NCBI GenBank assembly: GCA_039583875.1
Contig: CM077159.1
Location: 5,856,499 to 5,920,498, forward strand
Direction: 5' to 3'
Length of the DNA stretch: 64,000 bases
From: Platanthera guangdongensis
Taxonomy: Eukaryota; Streptophyta; Magnoliopsida; Asparagales; Orchidaceae
In this document: piece by piece, positions 10,505-20,866 of the stretch
How the letters are laid out: every line of letters starts with the position of its first letter
Numbering within the stretch: the stretch's first letter is position 1
The notes under the pieces: model-generated
Seen by the model: only the letters and a program-made list of their open reading frames with translations
Database searches by the model: none
What the model was told of the DNA's origin: nothing
Translations under genes and position numbers: made by a program

Positions 10505-13500
10505 TCACCGTAGTGTTTGCAATATTCTTTGCCTCATTATACCCAGAAGGGCGCTTCTGACCTCCGTCATGTTTACCGAGCGGCTATGGATGCGGATACC
10601 CTTGGCAAAGATGAGGCGCCCATCATGGTCACGGATAGAGCAACCCAGCCCGGCGATGTTGTTCGGATGAACCGACCCATCAAAATTTATCTTTAACCAA
10701 CCCAATGGCGGGGGCGACCAAATGGGCTCGAGGTTTAAACGGGACGCCCAGTTACCATTGGATGCTTCCAAGATCGCATTTAGAACAATGGAGGAGGGTT
10801 GCAAGAAGGGCTCACCATGTACACGTTGGTTCCTTGCTTTCCAAATCCCATAAATTAAAGCAGCAAGCACTTTAGTTTCCTTTGAACGGGCGCAGATGTC
10901 CATTTCTTCCATCAATGCATCCAGAAGAAATGTGTTGCTCGTGTTTAGGTGAAATCCCAACCTTACCAATGCCGCCCGAATGCGCCATGAAGGTGTAGCC
11001 CAAAAAATATGGTTGATACTTTCCGTCTGGTTGCAATTCAACGGACAGACCGCAACGGACCTGAGATGATGCCGGTACATCCATTCGTTGGTGGGCAACA
11101 TATCATTCAAAGCTCTCCAAATCATGGCTAGAAAACGTGGTTGCGCCTTGATTTTCCAGATTTTGCCGCAACCATGTATCCCCTGCGGGCTTTCTAGGCC
11201 GTATAACACACTAGCATTCATCCGCAGCTTTTCGGAATGGGCCCAAACAAGTTTGTCCCTTCCACCTACATCATCTCTTGGAAGCCTGGAGATAATATAA
11301 ATCAGGAAGCCATTTAGCCCACCCATCCTCTCATACAGTCATTGATAATTTGAGTCCAGGAAACCAGCAACATTATTAGGTAGATCATTAATGTTTATAT
11401 ATGTTGGCCATCTGTTTAGTGGCATGCCAAGCCAATTATCCTCCATGGTTGAGATGTCTGTGCCATCTCCCACCATCCAGAAAGTATCTTTAACCATTAG
11501 CTCGCTGCCGAGAGAGATACACCGCCAGATTTTTTGAGTGACTGCGGTTGGGTTTGAATCTGTTTCTTCCATTATACTTGGCCCCAAAATTTTTCCAAAT
11601 AAAGTTCCATCATTACGTGCCACCTTAGCCACAATGTTGCCCATCAGAATACGCCGCCACCGCGTTAAGCTTTTAAAGCCCAATCCGCCCTTTTCCCTTT
11701 GCAAGCAAATTTCTGTCCATTTCGTATAGTGCACCGAATGCTTGTTATAAGTCCCGCTCCAGAAGAAAGCGGACAGCAGACTATTGATTTTGTTTATAGT
11801 AGAGGTCGGCATCGGGGAGTTAGCAAGGGTGTGTAGCGGAATAGCAGACAACGTGCTCTTGATGAGAGCAGATCTCCCCGCCATTGATAAGTGTCGGAAG
11901 CCCCAAGCTCTAATTTTGCAGGAAATTGTCTAACAAATGATCAAAATCAGAGATTCTGATCTTGCCCGGCCGCAGCATGATTCCAAGTAATTAATAGCAT
12001 TGGATGGGTCATACCCCAACAGTTGCAGAATGTCATTTTTTGTGTTAGGCGGGACCTTGGGTCCAAATAGTATATTTGATTTAGATGCATTAACTGCCTC
12101 CCGGAGAGCTCACAATACCGCTTCAAGATGTCCGCGATCGCCATCGCCATTCCAACCGTTGCCAAGCCAAAAATGAGTGTGTCGTCAGCAAATAGGAGAT
12201 GTGCTAATTTGGGGGCAGTTGGGGAGACCTTTATTCCAATGCCTGGGTGGTTGTTTGAGTTGATCAACAAGGATAGCAATTCAGAACATAAAATGAATAA
12301 GTACAGAAACAGGGGGCATCCTTGTCGCAGTCCACAAGTAGCATGTATCCATTTTGATCTGGAGCCGTTTATTAGGAGACCAAATCTTGGGTGGGTGATG
12401 CATTCCATGATAAGATTAACCCAGAAGGGAGGGAAGTTGAAGCTTTCCAAGGCGCGCTTGACGAATGACAATTGAATCCGGTCAAAGGCCTTCTCCATGT
12501 CCATTTTCATAACCATGTACCCGGTCTTGCTTTGAGTAGTGTGAACCCGATGCACTATTTCCTGGGCAAGGAGGCAGTTGTCCAAAATAAGCCGGCTAGG
12601 CACGAATGCGGTTTGCTTCTCCGAGATCAATTTCTGCAGCACAGGCTTCATGCGATTGCGATGATCTTTGCCACCACTTTATATATTGTTGAGCATAGGC
12701 TGATTGGACGATAATGATCCGGTGAGCATGGGCTGCTGCACTTGGGATAAGGACAACCAAAGTGTCCTTCCACTTTGCCTCCATAGAGCCGGTTGCAAAG
12801 AAATTCTTTACTGCAGCATATAAATCAAACATGGTAAAATTCCAAAAGTGCGTAAAGAAGGAGTGGGTTACCCCGTCGCATCCCGACGCTTTATTTCGCC
12901 CAAAAGAGAAGACCGTTCTTTTGATCTCAGCATCAGAAGGCAGGGCTGCCAGCATCAGACCCTCCATTTCAGAAACGTTCTCCCGCGGGCATGGCAGACC
13001 ACCCGCCACCGTGGAATCATCCGTACACCATCTTTTGGAGAATTGTCCCACCATAATAGCTTCAATATCGGCCTGTTCGGTGAACGTCCCTTCCCCAATC
13101 TGCAGCCTGAACACTCGATTCTCGTACTTTCGCTACGTAGCAGCAGCCTGAAAGAAGGCGGAGTTTCGATCACCATGTTCCAGTCAACTGCACTTCGCCC
13201 GCTGCCACCACCAAGCGTCCAACTTTAATTGGATCTCGTTGTAGCTTGCGACAAGACTCCGAAGAAGCAACAACTCCTCATCCGAGGACGCAGCACGAGC
13301 TTCCTGAAGCTGTAGTGCCCCAATCTCCCCTTCTAATTTCTTGCATTCTCAGCATCCTTCTTTGCATTAAACTTTGACCACCGCGAGAGGGCCTTAATTG
13401 TTCTTGCACACTTAACCTCCAAGATCTTACTTGGACACCCAATTACAGGCTTCCTCCAGGAGTCAAAGGCGACAGCATGAGCATCAGGATTTCTCATCCA

Positions 13501-14006
13501 TGTCTCCTCAAATTTTAGGCACCTCCCAGCCACCGTAAATTTCAAATGATCGATTTCGAGCAATAGTGGCGCATGGTCGGAAGCAATTCTTGGCAAATGG
13601 TGAACTATTGATCCAGGGAAAGATAGAAAAGCCGGGACATTTAGCAAAACACGATCTAGCCGCAACAGGACACGATCAGCCAGTCGTTGGTTGTTGCACC
13701 ACGTGAAAATATTACTCGTGTAAGGGATTTCATGAAGCCCGCATAGAGTGATGAAGTTTGCAAATTCTTGTGGTCCGTTGGACAATTTAAATCTGCCACC
13801 CCCTCGCTTCTCCTCCGCATGCAAAATACAATTGAAATCTCCTCCCAAGATAGTAGGAATGGCCTGTCCATGGAAGCCAGCTCGTCCCAGAAAACCCGCC
13901 TGTGATGCATGTATTTATCCGCATATATGGCCCCAATTTGCCAAGAAATCCCCGATGGCAGAACTATAGAAGCTTTAATGAATTGTTTATTTTTAACAAT
14001 AGAACT
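10505..14006 (-). pseudogene. LINE-d ORF2, main part (endonuclease to RNase H)
   Basis: This continues the ORF2 that begins at 19681, after the copia-1 insertion. It holds the endonuclease GGDFN motif near 13850-13838 and SDHAPLL near 13585-13565. Reverse transcriptase has FADD at 12179-12196. The zf-RVT region lies near 11160-10980, with RNase H (INFDGSVHPNN near 10690-10650 and the NMTEVRSALLGI stretch near 10580-10545). Open segments are 13848-13333, 13114-12596, 12651-11947, 11884-11339 and 11326-10505, so several indels have broken it. It is closely related to LINE-e and LINE-c and not expected to be active. Confidence 0.86.
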
Positions 14007-14385
14007 TGTTGAAGTATTAGACCGGGCGGCTTAGCGGTCTGATCTAGCGGTTTGTTAACCGAGCGGCTTAGCGGTCTGATCCAGCGGTTTGTAGACGGGC
14101 GGTCTATCGGTCTACCTCTGCGGCCTGTTCTATCCTGCTGGAGTTGCCAAGCGGTTAACCCATCTGTCTAACCGCGCGGCCTGTGCGGTCTCCATTATTC
14201 TAGCCGCTCAGTACTATAAATGTTTAGTCCCACATTGTTTGTATACTCTCTTCTTATCTCCTCCATTCTATATAAGTGAGGTCATACCTTTGTAAATGAG
14301 ATCTTTTTTGGATAATAAAATTCAATTATTCAAAAGTTTATTCGCTTCTTCTCTACTTTTTGCTTCTTTTTGCTACTTTCTAACA
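14007..14385 (+). repeat. copia-1 5' LTR (379 bp)
   Basis: The LTR begins TGTTGAAG and ends CTAACA, and is followed at once by the primer binding site. It differs from the 3' LTR by about four substitutions and two single-base indels, counted by eye. Its first 150 bp contain an imperfect duplication of a roughly 50-bp unit rich in AGCGGTCTGATC and GCGGTTTGT. A TATATAAG sequence lies near 14268-14275. Confidence 0.95.
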
Positions 14386-14396
14386 TGGTATCAGAG
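14386..14396 (+). other. copia-1 primer binding site (initiator tRNA-Met)
   Basis: TGGTATCAGAG starts immediately after the LTR end CTAACA. It is complementary to the 3' end of initiator tRNA-Met, the usual copia primer in plants. Confidence 0.93.
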
Positions 14397-15063
14397 GGCA
14401 CGGTCATTTCCTCCTGATTCTGTGCGCTCTCTGTTGTTCGCGGCTTGTTTTCCGCGTTCTGCGACTTGGTTCGCGGCTTGCCTTCTCTTCTGTCCGCGCG
14501 GCTTGTTTCTATCCGCGCGGCTTGTTTCTGTTAGCTGCCTTGTTCGCACGGCTTGCTTCTTCTTGGTTCTCTTCTCCTACTGCTCTTTGTCGCAGCGACC
14601 TGTTTCTTGTCGCCGCACTCCTTGTTCTTTCCTGCCGCTCCGACTTCCTAGTCGTTGCGGTCTGTCCGCGTGTGTTGTCTCTTTACTCGCGGTTTGCTGC
14701 TGTGATCTGCCTGACCGTGCGGGTTGTTCCTTTCATACCCGCATCTTGGTCGCGGTCACCTGCTCTTCTCCTCTCTTTTGTTCGCTCGGCCTTTTCAGTC
14801 CGCGCGACCTCTTCCCCGCTGTGCCTTTGACCGCTTTCTAGCAGCTGCTGTGATCTGCCTGACCGTGCGGGTTGTACCTTTCTTACCCGCATCTTGGTCG
14901 CGGTCCCTGCTCTTCTCCTCTCTTCTGTTCGCTCGGCCTTTTCAGTCCGCGCGACCTCTTCCCCGCTGTGCCTTTGACCTCTTTCTAGCCGCTGCTGTTC
15001 GCGCGGCTTCTTCTGTTTCCTAACCGCTCCTGTTCGCGCGGCTTCTTCTGCTTGCCGGGTTCC
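14397..15063 (+). other. copia-1 leader with 148-bp tandem duplication
   Basis: This 5' untranslated leader is rich in CGCGG, GCGGCTTG and TCCGCG words. A 148-bp unit is tandemly duplicated (14696-14843 and 14844-about 14990), followed by a shorter duplication of TTCGCGCGGCTTCTTCTG at about 15000-15050. Small ORFs here appear to be by-products of the repeats. Confidence 0.8.
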
Positions 15064-17100
15064 ATGACTACCTCCGGTCTCACCACTACTCCTGCAGCTC
15101 CTTCTCCTCCTCCTCCTTCGGGCAACCTTGGCACCCTTTCCAAGCTTGTTGGCTCCAATTATCCCGATTGGAGCGTTTCTTTCACCTTTCTCCTTCGTTC
15201 TCAACGCAAGCGTCATCACCTTACCAATGACCCTCCTCCTCGCACCTCTCCTGAGTTTGATAACTGGGATGCGAGTGATGCTCTTGTTCGCACCTGGCTG
15301 GCCAACAGCCTTTCTGATGAGTGCCTTCCCGTCATTCGCCATGATGAGACGGTCAAGGCCGTCTGGCTTCACCTCGCTGCTCTCTATTCTAAGGGGGGCC
15401 AGACGTCCCGCATTTATACTCTCTATGCGGACCTCTTCGCCCGCCCTTCCATGTCACCGGCTGCGGCTTATCAGCAGGTTCAGGCTCTTGGTGCTGAAAT
15501 CCTCCAGAATCGCCCCTTCTCCGCGGACTTGGCCGACCAGCACAAACACTTCCAGGAACTCCTGGTTGTTTGTTATCTTCTTCGTCTTCCTGACTCTTAT
15601 GATATGATCCGCCAGCAGATCTTGGGCGAGGCGGAATCTCCTACTTTGGATGCCACTGCGGCTCGCATTGCCGCTGTTACTTCGCTCCTCCAGCGGCCTC
15701 TGTTGGCCTCCCCCCCTTCCCCGGACTCCTTTGCTCACCAAGCTCAGAGGGGGGGCCCTAGTGGCTGTGGCTCCTCTGGCGGACGGGGTTCCTCCCGGTT
15801 CCTCTGCTCTCACTGTGGTCGTACTGGCCATACTATTGACCGCTGCTGGCAGAAACATCCTCGTCTTCGCCCTTCCGGTGATGCTCCTTCTTCGGCCTCC
15901 GCCTCTTCTAGGCCGTCTGCCTCTGTGGCCACGACGTCAGGTAGTGCCCACGTCGTTACCCAAGGTAAATGGCTGATTGACTCCGGTGCCACCAATCATA
16001 TGACGGGCAACCCTCATTGCTTCTCCCGTCTTGAGACCCATGACCGCTTACCCCCAGTTCGTGTGGCGGATGGTTCCCGTCCCCGGTTCATGGGATGGGC
16101 ATGGTTCAACTCACTCCATCGCTTTGCTTGGAGGATACCCTCTATGTCCCGAAGTTCCCGTGCAATTTGTTATCCGTTACTACTTTATGTCGGCAACTTC
16201 AGTGCTCCGTCTTATTCACTCCCACTACTTGTTCTTTTCAGGACCCGAGGACCCAGCGGACGATTGCTACTGGGACTGAGAGCGGCGGCCTCTACTTCCT
16301 CGACGACGTTTCCGCTCTCTCTGCCTACTCCTCCTCCACCGATCTCCTTCAGTGGCATCTTCGTCTTGGACATCCTCCTACTCGGCTTATTCATCAGCTT
16401 CTGCCCCACTTACCTTCTACCAGTTCTCCGCTCAACTGTGATGCGTGTCAGCTTGGCAAACATCATCGCTCCTCCTTCCCACCGAAGCAAGGCCGTGGCT
16501 GCTCTCGCATTTTTGATCTTATTCATTCTGATGTATGGGGTCCTGCTCCAACCCTCACAGTTGGTCGGGGGCAGTTCCTATTTTGTCACTTTTATCGATG
16601 ATTTTACTCGATGTACCTGGGTGTATCTATTAAAAGATCGCTCTGAACTATTTTCTGTTTGGCAATCATTTTACTTTATGATTCAGACTCAATTTGATAT
16701 TTCTCTTAAAGTCTTACGTTCTGATAATGCCAAGGAGTATCTCACTCGTGAGTTCTCCGCGTTCTTTCACAAACATGGCCTCCTTCATCAAACGACTTGT
16801 GTTTACACCTCCCAGCAGAATGGGGTGGCGGAGCGTAAAAACCGTCACCTGCTTGATGTTGCGCGTACTCTCATGACGCAGATGCACGTCCCTCGCTCTA
16901 CTGGGGCTACGCTGTGCTCCTCGCCTGCTATCTCATCAATCGCCTTCCCTCCACGGTTCTCCACGGCCAGACTCCCTTCTCCCTTCTCTACCCCCACCAG
17001 GAACCTTTTCCTCTTCCTCCGCTACCCGCGACAAGCTTTCCCCCCGTTCCACCAAATGTGTCTTTTTGGGGTACTCTACCACTCAAAAAGGCTATTGCTG
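15064..17100 (+). pseudogene. copia-1 gag-protease-integrase (frameshifted)
   Basis: The first ATG, at 15064, follows the leader and starts the gag (KLVGSNYPDWS near 15150). A zinc knuckle CSHCGRTGHTIDRC lies at about 15804-15845. The protease DSGATNHM starts near 15979. The frame shifts near 16095, is read in another phase to about 16570 (GAG-pre-integrase LQWHLRLGH and the first catalytic Asp in HSDVWGP near 16525), and then returns. The second Asp is in RSDNAKEY near 16719 and the Glu in QQNGVAERKN near 16815. Another shift near 16895 ends the original frame. The catalytic D, D and E residues of integrase are all present, but not in one frame. Confidence 0.85.
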
Positions 17101-19047
17101 CTTTGACCCCCTTCTCCGCAAGCAGTTTGTCTCCGCCGATGTGACTTTTTTCGAAAATGCTTCCTATTTCTCTCCTCCCGCTTCTCTTCCTTCTCTTCCT
17201 TCGGATATCTCCGTTCCTTCCACCCCTCTCCACGTTTTCCCACCTTCGTCTCCTCCTCCACCCACTCCTTCCCAGTCCGTCTCTCCACCCACCCCTCCAC
17301 CATCCTCTCCGCTGCCGTCTCTCTCTAGTCCCGGGCCAGCCTTCTCCGCCACGGACGCTCCGGTCGCTGACGCTCCCGTTGACCTGGATGTTCCCATTGC
17401 CCTTCGCAAAGGGGTGCGGGCGTGTACTCAACACCCGCTCACGGCTGTTGTTTCCTATGATCAGCTTTCTCCTTCTCGCAGGTGTTTTGTCTTGGCTATC
17501 TCTGCTACTTCTACTCCCCGTACCTACCAGGAGGCTCTCGCTCTCCCTCATTGGAAGTCTGTCATGGATGAGGAGATGGCTACTCTTACTGAACGGGGTA
17601 CCTGGACCCTGGTTCCTCCTCCCGTGGGCACTGATGTGGTTGGCTGTCGCTGGGTCTTCGTTGTGAAGTTTCGCCCCGATGGCACTGTGGATCGCTACAA
17701 AGCCCGGCTGGTGGCCAAGGGCTTTACCCAGACTTATGGCGTTGATTATTTTGATACCTTCTCTCCGGTTGCTCGCCTCAGCACCATCCGGGTTCTCTTT
17801 TCTGTGGCTGTTAACCGGGCTTGGGCTATTTCCCAGCTTGATGTGAAGAATGCCTTTCTCTATGACGATCTTCAGGAGGACGTCTACATGGAGCAACCTC
17901 CTGGGTATGTTGCTCAGGGGGAGACACGTGTCTGTCATTTGAAGAAGGCCATTTATGGCCTAAAGCAGAGCCCTCGGGCATGGTTCGACAAATTCAGTGG
18001 TATTGTGGCTACCATCGGCTTTCAAAGGAGTTCGGCCGATCACTCCTTATTCATTCGCAAAACGGCCTCGGGACTGGTGGTTTTGGCCGTATATGTGGAT
18101 GATATTCTCCTTACTGGCGATGACCGAGATGGGGTGGACTTGACGAAGAAGCACCTCCGTCAGCACTTGGTCACGAAGGATATGGGCTCCCCAAAATACT
18201 TTTTGGGGATAGAAATCTCTCGGAAACTTGACTCCTTGGTTCTCTCTCAACGGAAGTATGCACTTGATCTTATACGAGAAGCAGGATTGACAGGTGCCAA
18301 ACCAGCTCGTTTTCCCATGCCTGTTGGAGAAGACAAAACGTGGACGGATGATTCGCCTCTTCTATCTGATGTCACACGGTACAGACGTTTGGTAGGCAAA
18401 CTCATCTATCTCACGGTGACTAGACCCGACATCGCCTACGCTGTAGGCAAGGTCAGTCAGTTTATGCAAGCTCCCAGGGAGTGCCATCTTCAGTCCGCCC
18501 TGAAGATTTTAGAGTATATCAAAGCAGCACGGGCAGAGGGTTACTCTTTCAGAGGAATGGTCATCTGAGGGTTGAGGCCTACTCAGATTCAAGTTATGCG
18601 GATGACAAAGGCGATCGTAAATCCACATCAGGTTTTTGTACCTTTGTTGGAGGTAATCTCGTGAGTTGGAAGAGCAAGAAACAGTCCGTTGTTTCCAGAT
18701 CCAGCGCCGAAGCAGAATACCGTAGTATGGCGTCAACCACGTGTGAGTTAAAGTGCTTGCGGGCTCTCATGCTTGACCTGGGCGAGGTATATGACTGTCC
18801 TCTCCCTATGTTCTGTGACAACAAGGCCGCTATACACATATCCAGAAATCCGGTCTTCCATGAGAGAACAAAGCATATAGAGGTTGACTGTCACTTCATT
18901 CGGGAAGAGATTTTGAAGAAACAGATTTGTACTCCTTTTGTCACCTCTGACAAAGAGTTGGCAGATATCTTCACCAAGCCGGTTTCTACTTCCTTCTTCC
19001 GCATTTGTGACAAGCTGGGCATGATTGATATCTATGCTCCAGCTTGA
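17066..19047 (+). pseudogene. copia-1 RT and RNase H (one frameshift)
   Basis: A long open segment, 17066-18568, covers a Pro/Ser-rich linker and then copia reverse transcriptase: WKSVMDEEMATL near 17550, RYKARLVAKGFTQ near 17690, QLDVKNAFL near 17835 and YVDDILLTG near 18090. A one-base shift near 18535 moves RNase H into the frame ending at 19047 (EAYSDSSYADD, KSTSGFCTF and SRSSAEAEYR, then the KELADIFTKP tail). Just after the stop comes the polypurine tract and the 3' LTR. Apart from the single shift this half looks well preserved. Confidence 0.88.
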
Positions 19048-19054
19048 GGGGGAG
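19044..19054 (+). other. copia-1 polypurine tract
   Basis: TTGAGGGGGAG lies directly before the 3' LTR. This is the usual position of the plus-strand primer. Confidence 0.9.
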
Positions 19055-19433
19055 TGTTGAAGTATTAGACCGGGCGGCTTAGCGGTCTGATCTAGCGGTT
19101 TGTTAACCGAGCGGCTTAGCGGTCTGATCCAGCGGTTTGTAGACCGGGCGGTCTATCGGTCTACCTCTGCGGCCTGTTCTATCCTGCTGGAGTTGCCGAG
19201 CGGTTAACCCATCTGTCTAACCGCGCGGCCTGTGCGGTCTCCATTATTCTAGCCGCTCAGTACTGTAAATGTTTAGTCCCACATTGTTTGTATACTCTCT
19301 TCTTATCTCCTCCATTCTATATAAGAGAGGTCATACCTTGTAAATGAGATCTTTTTTGGATAATAAAATTCAATTATTCAAAAGTTTATACGCTTCTTCT
19401 CTACTTTTTGCTTCTTTTTGCTACTTTCTAACA
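19055..19433 (+). repeat. copia-1 3' LTR (379 bp)
   Basis: It begins TGTTGAAG and ends CTAACA, the same as the 5' LTR. It is followed by TAACT and then by the LINE-d endonuclease reading frame on the minus strand. Confidence 0.95.
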
Positions 19434-19681
19434 TAACTGACCTTGATCAGATCATCCAGCCAAAGCATAATTAATCCCCCAGATTTTCTAATTGACGGAA
19501 CATAGTCAAAATTCCAGCGCCTCCCAATAAGTCTGTCGACATCACGTCGTGAGAAAACTTGGCGTCGAGCCTCCAGCAAAACCACAGCTATAGGATTATT
19601 AACACGAACAAGCTCTTGCAAATGCGTGCGGGAAGTGAGCATACTTGCACCGCGGCAATTCCAGAATATTAACTTCGTCAT
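19434..19681 (-). pseudogene. LINE-d ORF2, N-terminal endonuclease part
   Basis: The ATG at 19681 starts MTKLIFWNCRG, the opening beta strand of the exonuclease-endonuclease-phosphatase fold with the Asn metal site. The following VLLEARRQ corresponds to the catalytic Glu motif. The frame is interrupted at 19433 by the copia-1 3' LTR and resumes at 14006. The ATG overlaps the ORF1 stop as ATGA. Confidence 0.85.
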
Positions 19682-19836
19682 TTCCGTGAAGGGGAAGCCC
19701 CCGCTGCACTTTCAGGTTCCCTTGCCCTGCTTTTGGATCGTCCCCGGCTCTTTTTAGTGGGCGAGATAGCTCGCTGCACAGCTTCCTCCTGAACCATGTT
19801 CGCGCTTACTGCCACATTTTGAGCCTGAACCACATT
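19678..19836 (-). pseudogene. LINE-d ORF1, C-terminal end
   Basis: After removal of copia-2 (and one copy of its target duplication) the ORF1 frame continues from 22944 into this stretch. It gives a basic Ser/Arg/Lys-rich C-terminus and ends in TGA at 19680-19678. Such a tail fits an RNA-binding ORF1 protein. The four-base ATGA overlap with ORF2 suggests translational coupling by termination-reinitiation; that is an inference. Confidence 0.7.
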
Positions 19837-19841
19837 GGCCG
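19837..19841 (+). repeat. Target duplication of copia-2 (left), GGCCG
   Basis: GGCCG precedes the 5' LTR and is repeated at 22939-22943 immediately after the last LTR bases, inside LINE-d ORF1. Confidence 0.85.
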
Positions 19842-20024
19842 TATTGGAAAAGCCCATGTAAATGACCCATTATTGGGCCCTCTTTCTTCCTTTCTCTATC
19901 ATCCTTCTTTAGTCCACATCTTGTATAGGATTTATTCTTCTCTCCTTTTTCCTATATATTTATATTCTTCTCTTGTATTAAGATACGAAAATACTACATA
20001 CAAGCTTTTAGGCTATTCTCCACA
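19842..20024 (+). repeat. copia-2 5' LTR (183 bp)
   Basis: This short copia LTR starts TATTGGAAAAGCCC (probably a TG start changed to TA) and ends TTCTCCACA directly before the primer binding site. AT-rich tracts with TATATATTTATA near 19952-19963 could hold its promoter. Confidence 0.85.
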
Positions 20025-20035
20025 TGGTATCAGAG
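20025..20035 (+). other. copia-2 primer binding site (initiator tRNA-Met)
   Basis: TGGTATCAGAG directly follows the LTR end CCACA, as in copia-1. Confidence 0.92.
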
Positions 20036-20866
20036 TCAGGTTCCGTCTCCTGCGGACTAAGCTTTCTATCCGCCCAGCGGACTGCGGTCTCCTGCGGATT
20101 CACATTCCTATTCGCCCAGCGGCCTGCGGTTTCCGCGGCCTGAGTTTGTGTGTCTGCACCTCCTAGTCGCATAGCCCCTGCGGCCTGCCATTGTCCAATC
20201 CGCTCCCTCTCCTCCCGTGGAACCACTCCTCTTTCCTCCTATTCTGGTCCCTCTTTATAGCCCTCTCTCTCTGGTCTGTGGGGTCCACTGCTTCCCATAG
20301 TCCGCTGCGGCCTCTTCCTGTCCGACGCGATCTCGGCGAACTCGGTCCCTAGCTCCGCGGTCTCCCTCTGTCCGCTGCGAGCTCGGCGAATTCGCCTCCT
20401 CTTCTTGCTCTCTTTGGTCCGCTGCGAGCTCGGCAGCCTCCTTCTGTCCGCGCTTCTCTCCTGCCTGGGCTGTTCTCCCTCCTCTTCTGGCGGACAAGTT
20501 CTTTTCCCTGTCCGCCGCGAGCTCGCCCCTCTGCGATTTCCGTCTTGCGGCCTGGTCCAGCCCGCAACGATCGCCCTCTAGTCGTCGCGACTTGCCGAGC
20601 TCCCGCGACTTGCCGAGCTCCCGCGACTTGCCCTCTCCTTCTCCTTCTCACCACGGCCTGCCCTCTCTTCTCGGCAGCTGTTGTGCTCTACTTTCCACGG
20701 CCAGTTCCAGTCCGCCGCGGTCTGATCCTGTCCGCAACGGCCTAATCCAGTCCGCCGCGGCCTCCAATTACGAGCTCCTTGCCAAGCAAGTCCGAACTCG
20801 TCGCGGCCTGCTTTCTGCTTTGCATCAGTACGCTGTTTCTGCCCGCTTCCTCTCCTCGAGGTCGCC
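20036..20866 (+). other. copia-2 CG-rich leader
   Basis: This untranslated leader of about 830 bp is rich in GTCCGC, GCGGCCTG and GCGAGCTCGGC words. The unit CGCGACTTGCCGAGCTCC is repeated three times near 20585-20630. It resembles the copia-1 leader in composition and word use, although it does not align as one sequence by eye. I see no convincing coding capacity. Confidence 0.7.

Larger units (their letters stand above)
14007..19433 (+). mobile_element. copia-1, Ty1/copia LTR retrotransposon inserted in LINE-d
   Basis: This is a structurally complete 5427-bp element: 5' LTR, tRNA-Met primer binding site, long CG-rich leader, gag-PR-IN-RT-RNase H in copia order, polypurine tract and 3' LTR. 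The flanking pentamers are GAACT (14002-14006) and TAACT (19434-19438), four of five identical, consistent with a 5-bp target duplication with one later change. It interrupts the endonuclease domain of LINE-d ORF2. LTR divergence of about 1 percent suggests a fairly recent insertion, yet the coding region has several frameshifts. Confidence 0.95.

Noticed and set aside
16988..17938. A 316-codon minus-strand frame
   Set aside because: It overlaps the copia-1 Pro/Ser-rich linker and RT on the opposite strand. Its basic, Gly/Arg-rich composition is the mirror of the real frame.
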